A stretch of 64,000 nt of DNA from JBDSLU01 sp963844435 (GCA_963844435.1 CAWJOG010000001.1:310001-374000); one strand, 5' to 3'; counted from the first letter of the stretch, positions 1-8,955 are shown. The notes: generated by a model from the letters alone, not told the origin. Numbers and translations: made by a program.

Positions 1-773
1 CGCCCCCTGTCAAGGCCGGCTCGCAGACGTTCAACACCGTCATCACGAAGCTGAAGGAAGGAAAGCAGGTCTTCAGCAACACCATCATCGGTCCCGACCT
101 CGACGCCGCGAAGAAGGCCTGCGAAGGGGTGGACTTCATCTGGATCGAGATGCAGCACAGCACGCTCACCTGGCGTGAGACGCAGCAGCTGATCAAAGTG
201 GTGGCTGAAGCCGGGAGCATTCCCTTCGTGCGCGTCCCGACCGCGAACGAAAGCGACATTCAGAAAGCCACCGATGCGGGCGCGCTCGGCATCATCATCC
301 CGATGGTCGACGCGGTGGAGGAAGCGCGGAACGCGGTCCTGTTCTCCAAGTTCCCGATCGGCCACCGCGACAACCCGAACACCAGGCCGTGGGGCCATCG
401 CAGCTCGGGCCAGATGCAGGCGCCCAGCCTGTGGGGCCCGGGCTACGCCGTGAACGCGAACAACAACATCCTCGTCATGCTCCTGATCGAGAACCCGAAG
501 GGCGTCGGCATCATCGACGACATCCTCGAAGAGGTGCAGGGCATCGACATCGTCATGGTGGCCAGCAACGATTTCGGCCAGCACGGCGGCGATCGCGACG
601 GCGACGCGAGCTACAACGCGCGCGAGAAGATCGTGCGCGAAGCCGTCCTCAAGCGCGGCCTGATCCTCGCCGGCCCTTCGAGCTGGCGGGATCGACCAGG
701 CTACCGGCTGTTCCAGGGCCCGAGTACCGCCGCCACGACGGGCTACGAGCCGGTACCGGCCCCACCGAAATGA
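1..773 (+). CDS. HpcH/HpaI-type aldolase/citrate lyase family protein (5' truncated)
   Basis: The reading frame is open from base 3, so the gene begins outside the window and the first ATG at 129 is internal. The family comprises metal-dependent class II aldolases (TIM barrel) that cleave or form 2-keto-hydroxy acids. Seen here: FIWIEMQHS near the visible start, GIIIPMV, and the two expected metal ligands in LLIENPKG (Glu) and ASNDFGQHGG (Asp). The end matches the family C-terminus (GPSSWRDRPGYRLFQ). Its TGA overlaps the ATG of the next cytochrome c gene (ATGA), so the two are probably translationally coupled. The substrate cannot be read from the sequence. Confidence 0.85.
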   Translation, partial: PPVKAGSQTFNTVITKLKEGKQVFSNTIIGPDLDAAKKACEGVDFIWIEMQHSTLTWRETQQLIKVVAEAGSIPFVRVPTANESDIQKATDAGALGIIIPMVDAVEEARNAVLFSKFPIGHRDNPNTRPWGHRSSGQMQAPSLWGPGYAVNANNNILVMLLIENPKGVGIIDDILEEVQGIDIVMVASNDFGQHGGDRDGDASYNAREKIVREAVLKRGLILAGPSSWRDRPGYRLFQGPSTAATTGYEPVPAPPK

Positions 774-1216
774 AGGCGCTCTCCGCGCGGCTTGCGGGTC
801 TGCTCGCCGCCGCGCTGACCCTGTCGATCATGGCGGAGGCTCGATCGGCTCCACAGGCGCCCGCCTCGCGGTCCGCCTGGGACGGCGTGTTCAACAAGGA
901 CCAGGTGGAGAGGGGCCGCACCGCCTACAACGCGCAGTGCGCCCGCTGCCACGGCGAAACCCTCGGCGGCGGTGAGAACTCCCCCGCGCTGGTCGATGAC
1001 GTGTTCTTCACGATCTGGGCCGGCAAGACGGTCGGCGATCTGGTCGAATACACCCGCACGACGATGCCGTCGGACGGCCCCGGCAAGATCAGCCGCAAAC
1101 GCTGCATCGACATCGCGGCCTACGTGCTCAGCGCCAACGGCTTTCCGGCCGGCGACCACGAATTCCCGACCGAGCTCGACGCGCTCAACCAGATCACGAT
1201 CACGCGAACCAAATGA
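770..1216 (+). CDS. Secreted c-type cytochrome (single heme)
   Basis: The 148-residue protein starts at the ATG at 770, which overlaps the upstream stop. The N-terminus is a clear signal peptide (basic start, then an LAGLLAAALTLSI core). A mature class I cytochrome c domain follows, with one heme motif CARCH and a distal Met candidate in TTMPSDGPG. Its stop overlaps the start of the PQQ dehydrogenase (ATGA), so it is probably the periplasmic electron acceptor for that enzyme. Separate cytochromes are known partners of quinoprotein dehydrogenases; pairing here is inferred from the overlap. Confidence 0.87.
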   Translation: MKALSARLAGLLAAALTLSIMAEARSAPQAPASRSAWDGVFNKDQVERGRTAYNAQCARCHGETLGGGENSPALVDDVFFTIWAGKTVGDLVEYTRTTMPSDGPGKISRKRCIDIAAYVLSANGFPAGDHEFPTELDALNQITITRTK

Positions 1217-3234
1217 GACGCCAACCCGCTCGCCTCGTCGCCGCGTCCGGTCTGCTGCTCGCCTTCGCCGCCAGCCTCCACGCGCAACAGGGCGCCACGA
1301 AGGGCGAATGGCGCTACTACGGCGGCGATCAGGGCAACACCAAGTACTCGCCGCTGGACCAGATCAACGCGAAGAACGTCAAGGAGCTGGAGATCGTCTG
1401 GCGCTGGAAGGCCGACAACTTCGGCCCCACGCCGGACTACAACTGGGAAGTCACGCCGCTGATGATCGGCGGGGTGCTGTACTTCACCGCCGGCTCCCGG
1501 CGTGACGTCGTCGCCGTCGACGCGGCCACCGGCGAGACGCTCTGGATGTACCGCCTCGACGAAGGCGAACGCGGCGATCGCGCCCCGAGAAAACAGAATC
1601 GCGGGCTCGCCTACTGGACCGACGGCAAGACCGACTCGCGGCTCCTCCTCATCACGCCGGGCTATCAGCTCGTCGCACTCGACGCCAGCACGGGCCGCCC
1701 CATCCCCGCGTTCGGCAAGAACGGGATCGTCGAGCTCACGGAAGGCCTCGACCGCGATGTCGTGAAGCCCGGCCAGATCGGCTCGAGCTCACCGGCAATC
1801 GTCGTGCGCGATGTGGTCGTCGTCGGGGCCGCCATGATCGCCGGCACCGCTCCCCCGTCGAAGACGCACGTTCCCGGGTACGTTCGGGGATTCGACGTCC
1901 GCACCGGCACGCGCATCTGGACCTTCAAGACCATTCCGCAGCCCGGCGAGTTCGGCCATGAGACATGGGAGGGCGACTCCTGGAAGTACACCGGCAACAC
2001 CGGGGCGTGGGCGCCCCTCGCCGGTGACGAGGAGCTCGGCTACGTCTACATCCCCGTCGAGGCGCCGACCGGCGACTTCTACGGCGGCCACCGCCACGGC
2101 GACAACCTGTTCTCGGACAGCCTGGTGTGCCTCGACGCGAAGACCGGCAAGCGGGTCTGGCACTTTCAGCTCGTCCACCACGACATCTGGGACTGGGAAC
2201 CGTCGTCCCCGCCGATGCTCGCCGACATCACCGTCGGCGGCCGGACGATCAAGGCGGTCGCGCAGGTCACGAAGCACGCGTTCACCTTCGTCTTCGATCG
2301 CGTGACCGGCAAGCCGGTGTGGCCGATCGAGGAGCGCCCGGTACCGCAGACCGATGTGCCTGGCGAGTGGACCTCACCGACGCAGCCGTTTCCGACGAAG
2401 CCTGCGCCCTACGATCGCCAGGGCGTCACGACCGACGATCTCATCGACTTCACGCCCGAGCTGAAGGCCGAAGCGATCGCGATCTTCAACCAGTACAAGA
2501 CGTCCACGAACCCCTTCCTGCCGCCCATCGTGGCCGGGACCGCCGGCAAGCTGGCGTCCTTATGGCTGCCGCACCATACCGGCGGCGGCAACTGGCCGGG
2601 AGGGGCGCTCGATCCGGAAACGGGGATCATGTACGTGTCCTCCGTCACCAACGCCGACGCCGTGGCGGTTCAGAAGGGCGATCCGAAACGCACGGACATG
2701 GCGTACGTGGGGGCGTTGGGCGCGCATCCCGGCGCTCCCAGCGGCGCCGTGCAGACCGCCGCACCCCCCGTCGCCGGCGAGAGCGCCCGCCGTCCCAGCT
2801 TCGGGCCGCGGGGATTGCCGCTCGTCCGGCCACCGTGGGGCCGCATCACCGCCATCGACCTCAACACGGGCGACCACGTCTGGATGATCGCCAACGGTGA
2901 CGCGCCCGACGTCGTGAAGAACAACCCGGCGCTCAAAGGCCTGAACCTCGATCTCTCGAAGGCCGGCAAGCCCGAGCGCTCCCCGCTCATGGTGACGAAG
3001 ACGCTGCTCTTCGGCGCCGACGGCTCGGGCCTCTTCAGCTCTGGTCCGGGCAGCGGCGGACCGATGTTCCGCGCCATCGACAAGAAGACCGGCGCGATCG
3101 TCCACGAGATGGCGCTGCCCGCCAGCACGACGGGCATTCCGATGACCTACATGGTCGACGATCGCCAATACATCGTCGTCGCCATCGGCGCCCGCGGCGT
3201 CCCCGCCGAGCTCATCGCCCTGGCCGTGCCGTGA
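1213..3234 (+). CDS. PQQ-dependent quinoprotein dehydrogenase
   Basis: This 673-residue protein has a signal peptide ending near residue 24 and then an eight-bladed quinoprotein propeller. Typical features are the opening WRYYGGDQGNTKYSPLDQI, repeated blade motifs such as AVDAATGETLWMYRL and CLDAKTGKRVWHFQ, and a long insert before the last blade (WGRITAIDLNTGDHVW). The family oxidises alcohols, sugars or aldehydes in the periplasm with PQQ and passes electrons to cytochrome c. No heme motif is fused to the enzyme, which fits the separate cytochrome encoded just upstream. Length is ordinary for soluble or membrane-associated members. No PQQ synthesis gene is present in the window, and the substrate is unknown. 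Confidence 0.92.
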   Translation: MRRQPARLVAASGLLLAFAASLHAQQGATKGEWRYYGGDQGNTKYSPLDQINAKNVKELEIVWRWKADNFGPTPDYNWEVTPLMIGGVLYFTAGSRRDVVAVDAATGETLWMYRLDEGERGDRAPRKQNRGLAYWTDGKTDSRLLLITPGYQLVALDASTGRPIPAFGKNGIVELTEGLDRDVVKPGQIGSSSPAIVVRDVVVVGAAMIAGTAPPSKTHVPGYVRGFDVRTGTRIWTFKTIPQPGEFGHETWEGDSWKYTGNTGAWAPLAGDEELGYVYIPVEAPTGDFYGGHRHGDNLFSDSLVCLDAKTGKRVWHFQLVHHDIWDWEPSSPPMLADITVGGRTIKAVAQVTKHAFTFVFDRVTGKPVWPIEERPVPQTDVPGEWTSPTQPFPTKPAPYDRQGVTTDDLIDFTPELKAEAIAIFNQYKTSTNPFLPPIVAGTAGKLASLWLPHHTGGGNWPGGALDPETGIMYVSSVTNADAVAVQKGDPKRTDMAYVGALGAHPGAPSGAVQTAAPPVAGESARRPSFGPRGLPLVRPPWGRITAIDLNTGDHVWMIANGDAPDVVKNNPALKGLNLDLSKAGKPERSPLMVTKTLLFGADGSGLFSSGPGSGGPMFRAIDKKTGAIVHEMALPASTTGIPMTYMVDDRQYIVVAIGARGVPAELIALAVP

Positions 3235-4565
3235 CCGCGGTCTCCGCGCAGTCCGTGAACGGCGCGACGAGCGTGATGTGGCGGCCTGGTGCGCCAGCGG
3301 CCAGTTCCGTGGGCGACAGCGTCTCCTGGCGCCGCAGACCGTGCCACGGGCGCTCCGGGCCCGCGGGATAAGATCGAGACCAGCAGCGTGTAGGCCTGGT
3401 CGCGCACCAGCCTCAGGGTGCTGACCGGGCCATCGTCGGTCTCGTCGAACTCGGCATCGCGGGCGCCGGTTGCCATCGCCCGGGTCGATGACGCCCGGTG
3501 GGACGGAGCCGTCGCGGCACTTCACGGCAACGGTGAACGTGCGCGTGGCCAGCGGCGCCGGCAGCACGAACGGGCGTTCCAGCTCGATCGCCGATCCCTC
3601 GCCGACCGCGATTCGCATCGCGGACGCGCGATCCGCGCCGCCGAAAAAGGCCGGGGCGTACGGCTGCCGGCCGGTCGCGTCGTCGCCTTCCGGGTTGACG
3701 GCCAGCACGTAGCTGTCCGGGCTCAGGCCGTCGAATCGTGAACCGGCCCTCGCGGTCAGTCGTTCTGGCGCGGTCGACGAGCTGCGACAGCCGGCTCCCG
3801 GCGGGCCCGTCCGGGCAGCAGCCGCACGTAGATCAAGGCTCCGGGCCTGCCGTCCGCGGTCAGCACCTGGCCCGAGACCTTGCCCGCAGGGCGGAGGACG
3901 ATCCCCGTTTCGACGCAGTCCTCGCGGTCCGGCAGTTCCACGGACCCCGACATCCAGGTCGTCAGGCCCTGGCCGGCGTCCGCCGACAGCGGGTACGTGC
4001 CGGGTGGCACGTCCGTGAACTGGAAACGGCCCCACTGGTCGCTGACCGCGGTCACCCGGCCCGTCGGGAGATCGAGCGCGAGGCGGACGGAGGGGATGGT
4101 CTCGGGCGGCCCGGGCTCGCGGATCCGATCGATGTTGTAGCGCGTGACGCGGCCGTAGACGCGCCGGCAACGGGCGGCAGCTCAGGATCGGGTTCGCCGG
4201 ATGGGACGTGCTGGCCGTAGTCGCAGACATGGATCGACATCCGGCCGTTCGCCCGGGACGTGTAGATGACATGGCGCTCGCCCACGCTCCAGCTTGATCC
4301 CGCAGCTCGTGTTCGCGTTGGACCAGAGGTCGGCGGTTTCCTCCCGGATGCCCTTCAGGGCGCGGACGACGCGCAGGCGCATGTGGAAGTCGTCGCCGGT
4401 CCTCTCGGCCGACAACACCTCGCCGACGAACACGATCGGCGAGGACGCGAAGGCCTGGCACGGTGACTGGAAGCCGGCGCAGCTGCAGGCGGCGGCGGGG
4501 CGGGCGCCGGCGGCCAGGAACCCGGCCGCCAGCACGAACGCGAGAAGGCAGGAAGATGGGCGCAT
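3212..4565 (-). CDS. Secreted TIMP/netrin-like protein with carboxypeptidase regulatory-like domain (frameshifted)
   Basis: The start is the ATG at 4565 (MRPSSCLLAFVLAAGFLAAG), a good signal peptide, followed by a Cys-rich N-terminus (ACSCAGFQSPCQAF, then VFVGEVLSAE) like bacterial TIMP/netrin-like domains. After a frameshift near 4280 comes ERHVIYTSR and a CG-type cysteine region. After another near 4180 comes a carboxypeptidase regulatory-like fold (WGRFQFTDVPPGTYPLSA, then GKVSGQVLTADGRPGA). Further shifts near 3780 and 3480 lead to a C-terminal piece ending around 3212, tail to tail with the PQQ gene. Each piece looks conserved, so the locus is one gene of about 450 residues, broken by sequencing indels or decay. 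Its role is unknown. Confidence 0.6.
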
Positions 4566-4967
4566 ATCCCTCCTGAACGGTGGACGGGCGAAATCTTGCG
4601 TCTGCCTCGTCGAGTTGTTCGACACCGCGTCCGGCACGATCAGCACCCAGACATCGGGCGACAGCCGGACCAGGACGCCGAGCGACTCCGGAAACCCGAC
4701 TTCACGGAGCGCGGGCTCGACCCGGTCGGCTCTGCCGTCGCCGACCAGGCGGGCGACTGATTCGAGCGCCCGTCGAGAATCGCTGGCCACCACACAGCCA
4801 GCCGCCGCCGCAGCCTCACGCAGCGGGGCCGGCGGCTCGACGCCGTCGACGATGCCCAAGTCGTCGTATCGCCGATACCAGCGGCCGATCTCGCGTCCGG
4901 AGATCGCCTGCTCGAGATCGGCGGGCAGATCGGGGCGGCCGTGGCGGACGAGAATGATTCGCTTCAA
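4566..4967 (-). pseudogene. Histidine phosphatase superfamily, N-terminal remnant
   Basis: A TTG start at 4967 gives MKRIILVRHGRPDLP with the RHG catalytic motif of the phosphoglycerate-mutase-like superfamily. Next come SGREIGRWYRRYDDLG and a Ser/Arg segment (VVASDSRRALESV) normal for these proteins. Similarity ends after LSPDVWVLI, where the second catalytic His half is missing. The frame then runs without a stop into the ATG of the TIMP-like gene at 4565. Full members have about 180 residues; only about 120 remain. It is divergent from the nitrilase at 5008. It is probably a deletion relic. Confidence 0.6.
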
Positions 4968-5007
4968 TCGACGGCAGTCTACGTCGGTCCCTGAGTAACA
5001 TGGCGGG

Positions 5008-5994
5008 ATGCAGCCACAGCACTGTCGGCTCGCGGTCGTCCAGCATCCGCCGGTCTTCCTCAACCTGGCGCGCAGCTTCGAGCGAGCCATCGCGCTGATC
5101 CGGGACGCGCTTGCGAACGGGGCGCAGTGCATCGTCTTTCCCGAAACCTGGCTGCCGGGGTATCCGGTGTGGCTCGACGAGGCGCCGACGGCGGGCCTGT
5201 GGGACTACGCACCCGCGAAGGCGCTGCATCAGGTCCTCGCCGACAACGCCATCACCGTGCCGGGCCCCGAGCTCGACGGCCTGCGGACGCTGGCGCGCGA
5301 GGGCGCGGCGACGATCGTGATGGGGGCGCACGAGCGGGTCGGGGGCACGCTCTACAACACGATGCTGCTCGTCGCCGCCGACGGCAGCTACCGCCTGCAT
5401 CGCAAGGTGATGCCGACCTACACCGAGCGGCTGGTCTGGGGGATGGGCGACGGGTCGACGCTGGAGCCACTGGAAACGCCGTTCGGACGGATCGGCGGCC
5501 TGATCTGCTGGGAGCACTGGATGCCCCTGGCCCGCGCGGCGATGCACGCGAAGCGGGAGACGATCCACGTCGCGCAGTGGCCGGGGGTCAAGGATCTGCA
5601 CCTGCTGGCGAGCCGGCACTATGCCTTCGAAGGCCAGTGCTTCGTCGCCGTGGCCGGCGCCGTCCTCACCCGCGGCGACGTGCTCGCCGGGTTCGATTCG
5701 CTGGGGCTGGGGCAGCACCCCGCACGGACGCTGCTCGACGCGATCCCCGGCGACGACGGCACCCTGCTGCTGCGCGGAAGCAGCGCGATCGTCGCGCCCG
5801 ACGCGTCCTGCCTCGCCGGGCCCGCACCGGCGGAGGCGACCACCCTCTACGCGGATCTGGACCTCGGACGCATCACGCAAGGCCACCTCGCGCTGGACGT
5901 CGATGGCCATTACGCGCGGCCGGACATCTTCCAGCTCACGGTGAACGATCGCCCGCAGGCGAACGTCCGGTTCGCGTCAGCCCCGGACGCGTGA
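5008..5994 (+). CDS. Nitrilase-superfamily hydrolase (nitrilase branch)
   Basis: This 328-residue protein carries the full Glu-Lys-Cys triad of the carbon-nitrogen hydrolase fold: E46 in FPETWLPGYP, K133 in HRKVMPTYTER, and C167 in GLICWEHWMP. The CWEHxxP context and the GYPVW segment after the Glu are typical of true nitrilases, which turn R-CN into a carboxylate and ammonia, rather than of amidases or carbamoylases. The protein is cytoplasmic, with no signal peptide. Length is normal and the frame is intact. It is divergently placed from the phosphatase remnant and has no obvious partner gene. Substrate preference (aliphatic, aryl, cyanide) cannot be set from sequence alone. Confidence 0.9.
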   Translation: MQPQHCRLAVVQHPPVFLNLARSFERAIALIRDALANGAQCIVFPETWLPGYPVWLDEAPTAGLWDYAPAKALHQVLADNAITVPGPELDGLRTLAREGAATIVMGAHERVGGTLYNTMLLVAADGSYRLHRKVMPTYTERLVWGMGDGSTLEPLETPFGRIGGLICWEHWMPLARAAMHAKRETIHVAQWPGVKDLHLLASRHYAFEGQCFVAVAGAVLTRGDVLAGFDSLGLGQHPARTLLDAIPGDDGTLLLRGSSAIVAPDASCLAGPAPAEATTLYADLDLGRITQGHLALDVDGHYARPDIFQLTVNDRPQANVRFASAPDA

Positions 5995-6043
5995 GCCTGA
6001 ACCGGCGTCGCTCACCGACACCTCACGCAACGCTCACCCCACG

Positions 6044-7243
6044 GTGAAGACAACGGAGGCCGTTGGAGCGATCCTGGTTGGCGTGAAATCGACACGCTGG
6101 CGTGCCGAGGCGGCGCTCGCCGTCTTCTCGGTCGTGGTCATGTCGGTCGTGGCCAGCGGCGCCCTCTGGTTCGCCTTCAAGAAGCCCGTACACGAAAGCG
6201 CCGCGGCGGTCCCGTCAACGGCGGCCGCCGCGCCTGCCGACCGCTACGCGGGCCCCGTGGACCAATCGAGGCGGCTCGCGCGCGCACTGGCCGCTGGCGA
6301 CAGCCTGCCGGGCCTCTCGGTGGCCGTGGCGGTGGATGGCGAGATCGTCTGGGCCGAAGGGTTCGGCGTGACCGACGTCGAGAGCCGCACGCCGGTCACG
6401 CCGCTCACGCGCTTCCGTCTCGGCGCCCTCTCGAAACCGCTGACGGCGGTGGCCGCCGCCCTTCTGCACGACCGGGGGCGCCTCGATCTCGATGCGCCCG
6501 TTCAGCGGTATGTCCCGGCGTACCCCAAGAAGCAATGGACGGTCACCACGCGCCAGTTGATGGGCGACGTCGCCGGCGTCCACCGCATCCGCGGCGACAA
6601 CAACGACGCCATGCCCGGTGGACACTGTGCGAGCGTCGACGAGGCGGTGGCGATGCTGGCCGACGACCCGCTCCTGTTCGAGCCGGGCACCCAACATCGC
6701 TATTCCGTCTGGGGCTGGGTGCTCGTCAGCGGCGTGGTCGAGGGGGCGGCCGGAGAGCCGTTTCCTCGTTTCATGATCCGCGAGGTGTTCGAGCCCCTCG
6801 CCATGAAGCGCACCGTTGTGGCGGAGACCGACTATCTCGAGGGCGTCGGGCACGAGGCCGGGCGCCGGCCCGATTACTCCTGCGTTGCGGGCGGTGGCGC
6901 GTTTCTCTCGACGCCGATGGACCTCGTGCGACTCGGCTCGGCGATGCTGAAGCCCGGCCTGCTGCGGGCCGACACGATCGCCGCCTTCCAGACGCCCACG
7001 CGCCTCGTGGCTGGGGCGCCGACGACCTATGCGCTGGGCTGGACGGTCAGGAGCGTCCAGCTTGGCGGCAAGCCGGCACGAGTCGTGAGTCACCGCGGCA
7101 GTCCCGCCGGCGGCACCGTCTCGCTCCTGACGTTCCCCGATCTCGGCCTCGCGGTTGCCGCCGCCGCCAACCTGGCGGACGCCAAGGGCGTTGACCCCTT
7201 CGCGCTTCAGGTCGCGGAGGCGTTCAGCAAGCGGGCGCCATAG
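6044..7243 (+). CDS. Class C beta-lactamase/LACTB-like fold protein lacking the catalytic serine
   Basis: This 399-residue protein has an N-terminal membrane segment (LAVFSVVVMSVVASGALWFAF) and an extracytoplasmic serine-beta-lactamase fold (AVAVDGEIVWAEGFGVTD, then DLDAPVQRYVP). The usual SxxK motif reads A128-L-S130-K131, so the nucleophile position is Ala. The YxN motif reads Y220-S-V222, so its Asn is also lost. The third motif is kept as H350-R-G352. The frame is intact and length is normal. Family members are peptidases, esterases or penicillin-binding enzymes, but with two motifs changed this one is probably inactive or works differently. S130, two places on, might substitute, which is speculation. 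A GTG or ATG downstream could be the real start. Confidence 0.85.
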   Translation: MKTTEAVGAILVGVKSTRWRAEAALAVFSVVVMSVVASGALWFAFKKPVHESAAAVPSTAAAAPADRYAGPVDQSRRLARALAAGDSLPGLSVAVAVDGEIVWAEGFGVTDVESRTPVTPLTRFRLGALSKPLTAVAAALLHDRGRLDLDAPVQRYVPAYPKKQWTVTTRQLMGDVAGVHRIRGDNNDAMPGGHCASVDEAVAMLADDPLLFEPGTQHRYSVWGWVLVSGVVEGAAGEPFPRFMIREVFEPLAMKRTVVAETDYLEGVGHEAGRRPDYSCVAGGGAFLSTPMDLVRLGSAMLKPGLLRADTIAAFQTPTRLVAGAPTTYALGWTVRSVQLGGKPARVVSHRGSPAGGTVSLLTFPDLGLAVAAAANLADAKGVDPFALQVAEAFSKRAP

Positions 7244-7311
7244 TTTGACTGGTCACCTAAGCTCGTGCAGAATCCGCGAGGACTCGATTCGAGTTCCAAG
7301 GAGCCCTGCCC

Positions 7312-8667
7312 ATGCGTGTCGTCGCTCAGCCCGCCGGTCCGGTCGTCCGCTTCATCCGGACCATGCTCGCCGGCCTGCTACCCGTGCTGCTGACTGCCCC
7401 GGCGGCCGCGCAGACCGCGGCGCAGGCCACGACCGCAAGGGACCTGATCCACAACCTGGTCGCCCAGCGCACGCATCCGCCGGATGCCAGCCTGACACCT
7501 GACGAGCTCGCCGCCATCGCGCGGCGCGGCGATCAGCTCGCCAACGAGATCGGCAAGGGCATCGCGATTGCCGTGGCCACGGCGCCCGTCGGCGGATCGG
7601 CCGCCGGCTTCTCCTACGGGGTCAACCCCACCACGGGCGAGCTGACGCTGCGCACGGCCAGCTTCGGCCCGATCCTGATGGATCGGCCGTTGACCAACGG
7701 CGCCGGCGTCTTCGGCTTCGGCGTGTCGTACCAGCGGCTCTCCTTCGATCGCTTCCTGGGGCAGGATCTCCGCACGCAGGGCACGCTGCTCTTCGACAAT
7801 CGCGTGACCTTTGCCAGCGACGGCTTCGAGCAGTACATCACGGAGTACATGGCGCTCGAGCCGACCGTCGACTCGGTGACGACCGTCCTCAGCTACGGCG
7901 TAACGAGCCGCCTCGACATCGGCGCGATCATTCCCATCAACCACATCCAGATCTCGGGGCGGCGCCAGTGGGATTACGACATTTCGCGGTCGTTTCCCGT
8001 GTCTCCCGCGGATCAGGCGTACTTCGGGACTCCCACCGGAACGGACTTCGTGCAGGACGAAGGCAGCATCGACGCCACCGGCGTCGGCGACATCACGGTG
8101 CGCACGAAGTTCGCGTTCACCGATCAGGGGGCTGACGGCGTCGGCCTCCTGTTCGACCTGCGGCTGCCGACCGGCGACGAGGAGAACCTGCTCGGCACCG
8201 GCAAGGCCAGCGGCAAGATCGGCCTGCTCACCGCCAAGTCGATCGCGGAGCACGGCAACTTCTACGCCAGCGGCGGCTACAGCTTCGGCGGCCTGAGCGA
8301 CGAGGTGAACTATGCCATCGGCGGCGACGTCCAGCTCCTGCCGAGTCAGCAGCTCACGGTCTCCTTCGAGCTCGTCGGGCAGAATATCCGCGACGCGATC
8401 GAGAGCGACGACCCCGTCGCCTACGGTCCGTTGACCATCAACGACCCCCGCTTCACCCCGCCGGCCGTCACTCGCCTGACGAACACCGAGCCGATCTTCC
8501 GTGAGACGTCGATCAACGTCATGCGCGCCGCCCTCGGGGCGAAGATCCTCCTCGGCGAACGTGTGCTCCTCTCGGGTGGCGTGACGATGCCGGTCGGTGA
8601 CGACGGGCTGCGCGCCGGCGTGTCGCCGTACATCGGGCTCGACTTCAGCTGGGCGACCGCCCGGTAG
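7312..8667 (+). CDS. Outer-membrane beta-barrel protein, MetA-type transporter-like
   Basis: The ATG at 7312 follows an AAGGAG Shine-Dalgarno. The 451-residue product has a signal peptide (MLAGLLPVLLTAPAAAQ), a short helical linker with TPDELAAIARRGDQLANE, and a long series of alternating amphipathic strands ending in an aromatic strand (IGLDFSWATAR). Phrases such as DIGAIIPINHIQISG, GVGDITVRTKFAF and LRLPTGDEENLLGTG are typical of the putative outer-membrane transporter family named after phenol meta-pathway proteins. It is monocistronic and intact. The cargo is unknown. Confidence 0.75.
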   Translation: MRVVAQPAGPVVRFIRTMLAGLLPVLLTAPAAAQTAAQATTARDLIHNLVAQRTHPPDASLTPDELAAIARRGDQLANEIGKGIAIAVATAPVGGSAAGFSYGVNPTTGELTLRTASFGPILMDRPLTNGAGVFGFGVSYQRLSFDRFLGQDLRTQGTLLFDNRVTFASDGFEQYITEYMALEPTVDSVTTVLSYGVTSRLDIGAIIPINHIQISGRRQWDYDISRSFPVSPADQAYFGTPTGTDFVQDEGSIDATGVGDITVRTKFAFTDQGADGVGLLFDLRLPTGDEENLLGTGKASGKIGLLTAKSIAEHGNFYASGGYSFGGLSDEVNYAIGGDVQLLPSQQLTVSFELVGQNIRDAIESDDPVAYGPLTINDPRFTPPAVTRLTNTEPIFRETSINVMRAALGAKILLGERVLLSGGVTMPVGDDGLRAGVSPYIGLDFSWATAR

Positions 8668-8692
8668 CGATCGGCGGCCCGATTGCCGGTGA

Positions 8693-8716
8693 GCCGACGC
8701 CGTCCGTGGCCGACGC
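8693..8716. repeat. 24-nt direct repeat, copy 1
   Basis: This 24-nt stretch is identical to 24320-24343. Both copies lie shortly downstream of an intact gene and at the edge of gene debris. The core CCGTCCGTGGCC is flanked by GCCGACG/GACGC. It could be a dispersed extragenic element or chance in high-GC sequence. Confidence 0.45.
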
Positions 8717-8820
8717 GCGCGCCGGCGTGACTCCATACACGTATAGGTGCGACGCGTGCGGCGGCGCCGCGACCTGGCGGCCGTCGGCGCAGCAGGTGAT
8801 GTGCCGCTCGTGCAGCACGA
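8706..8820 (+). pseudogene. Possible zinc-ribbon gene fragment
   Basis: From a GTG or ATG near 8706 the frame reads VTPYTYRCDACGGAATWRP and then VMCRSC, a CxxC...CxxC zinc-ribbon pattern. After about residue 38 the frame runs antisense through a kinase fragment and stops making sense. It may be the N-terminal stub of a zinc-ribbon protein joined to unrelated DNA. The pattern is short and might be chance, so confidence is low. Confidence 0.25.
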
Positions 8821-8924
8821 TCGAGCCGCGGATCCCGGGCGCGATAGACCTCGCCCATCCCGCCGGCGCCCAGCGGGGCGAGGATCTCGTACGGACCGAG
8901 GCGAGACCCGGAGGACAGGCGCAA
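8820..8924 (-). pseudogene. Ser/Thr protein kinase N-terminal stub
   Basis: Starting at the ATG at 8924 the minus strand reads RLGPYEILAPLGAGGMGEVY and then RARDPRLD, the standard P-loop start of bacterial Hanks-type kinases. Similarity ends abruptly after about 35 codons, before the catalytic Lys. No kinase sequence follows in any frame toward 8700. It is therefore a truncated remnant beside the receptor gene at 8956. Confidence 0.65.
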
Positions 8925-8955
8925 GGCGTCACCGGAGGTCGTCGGACGCCCAAGA

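Noticed and set aside
2560..4461. A 633-residue minus-strand open frame
   Set aside because: Only a stretch near 3480-3780 makes sense, as one piece of the frameshifted TIMP-like gene; the rest is antisense to the PQQ dehydrogenase.
7378..8736. A 452-residue minus-strand frame
   Set aside because: It is antisense to the beta-barrel protein and shows only codon-bias shadows (Arg/Gly/Val/Asp runs).
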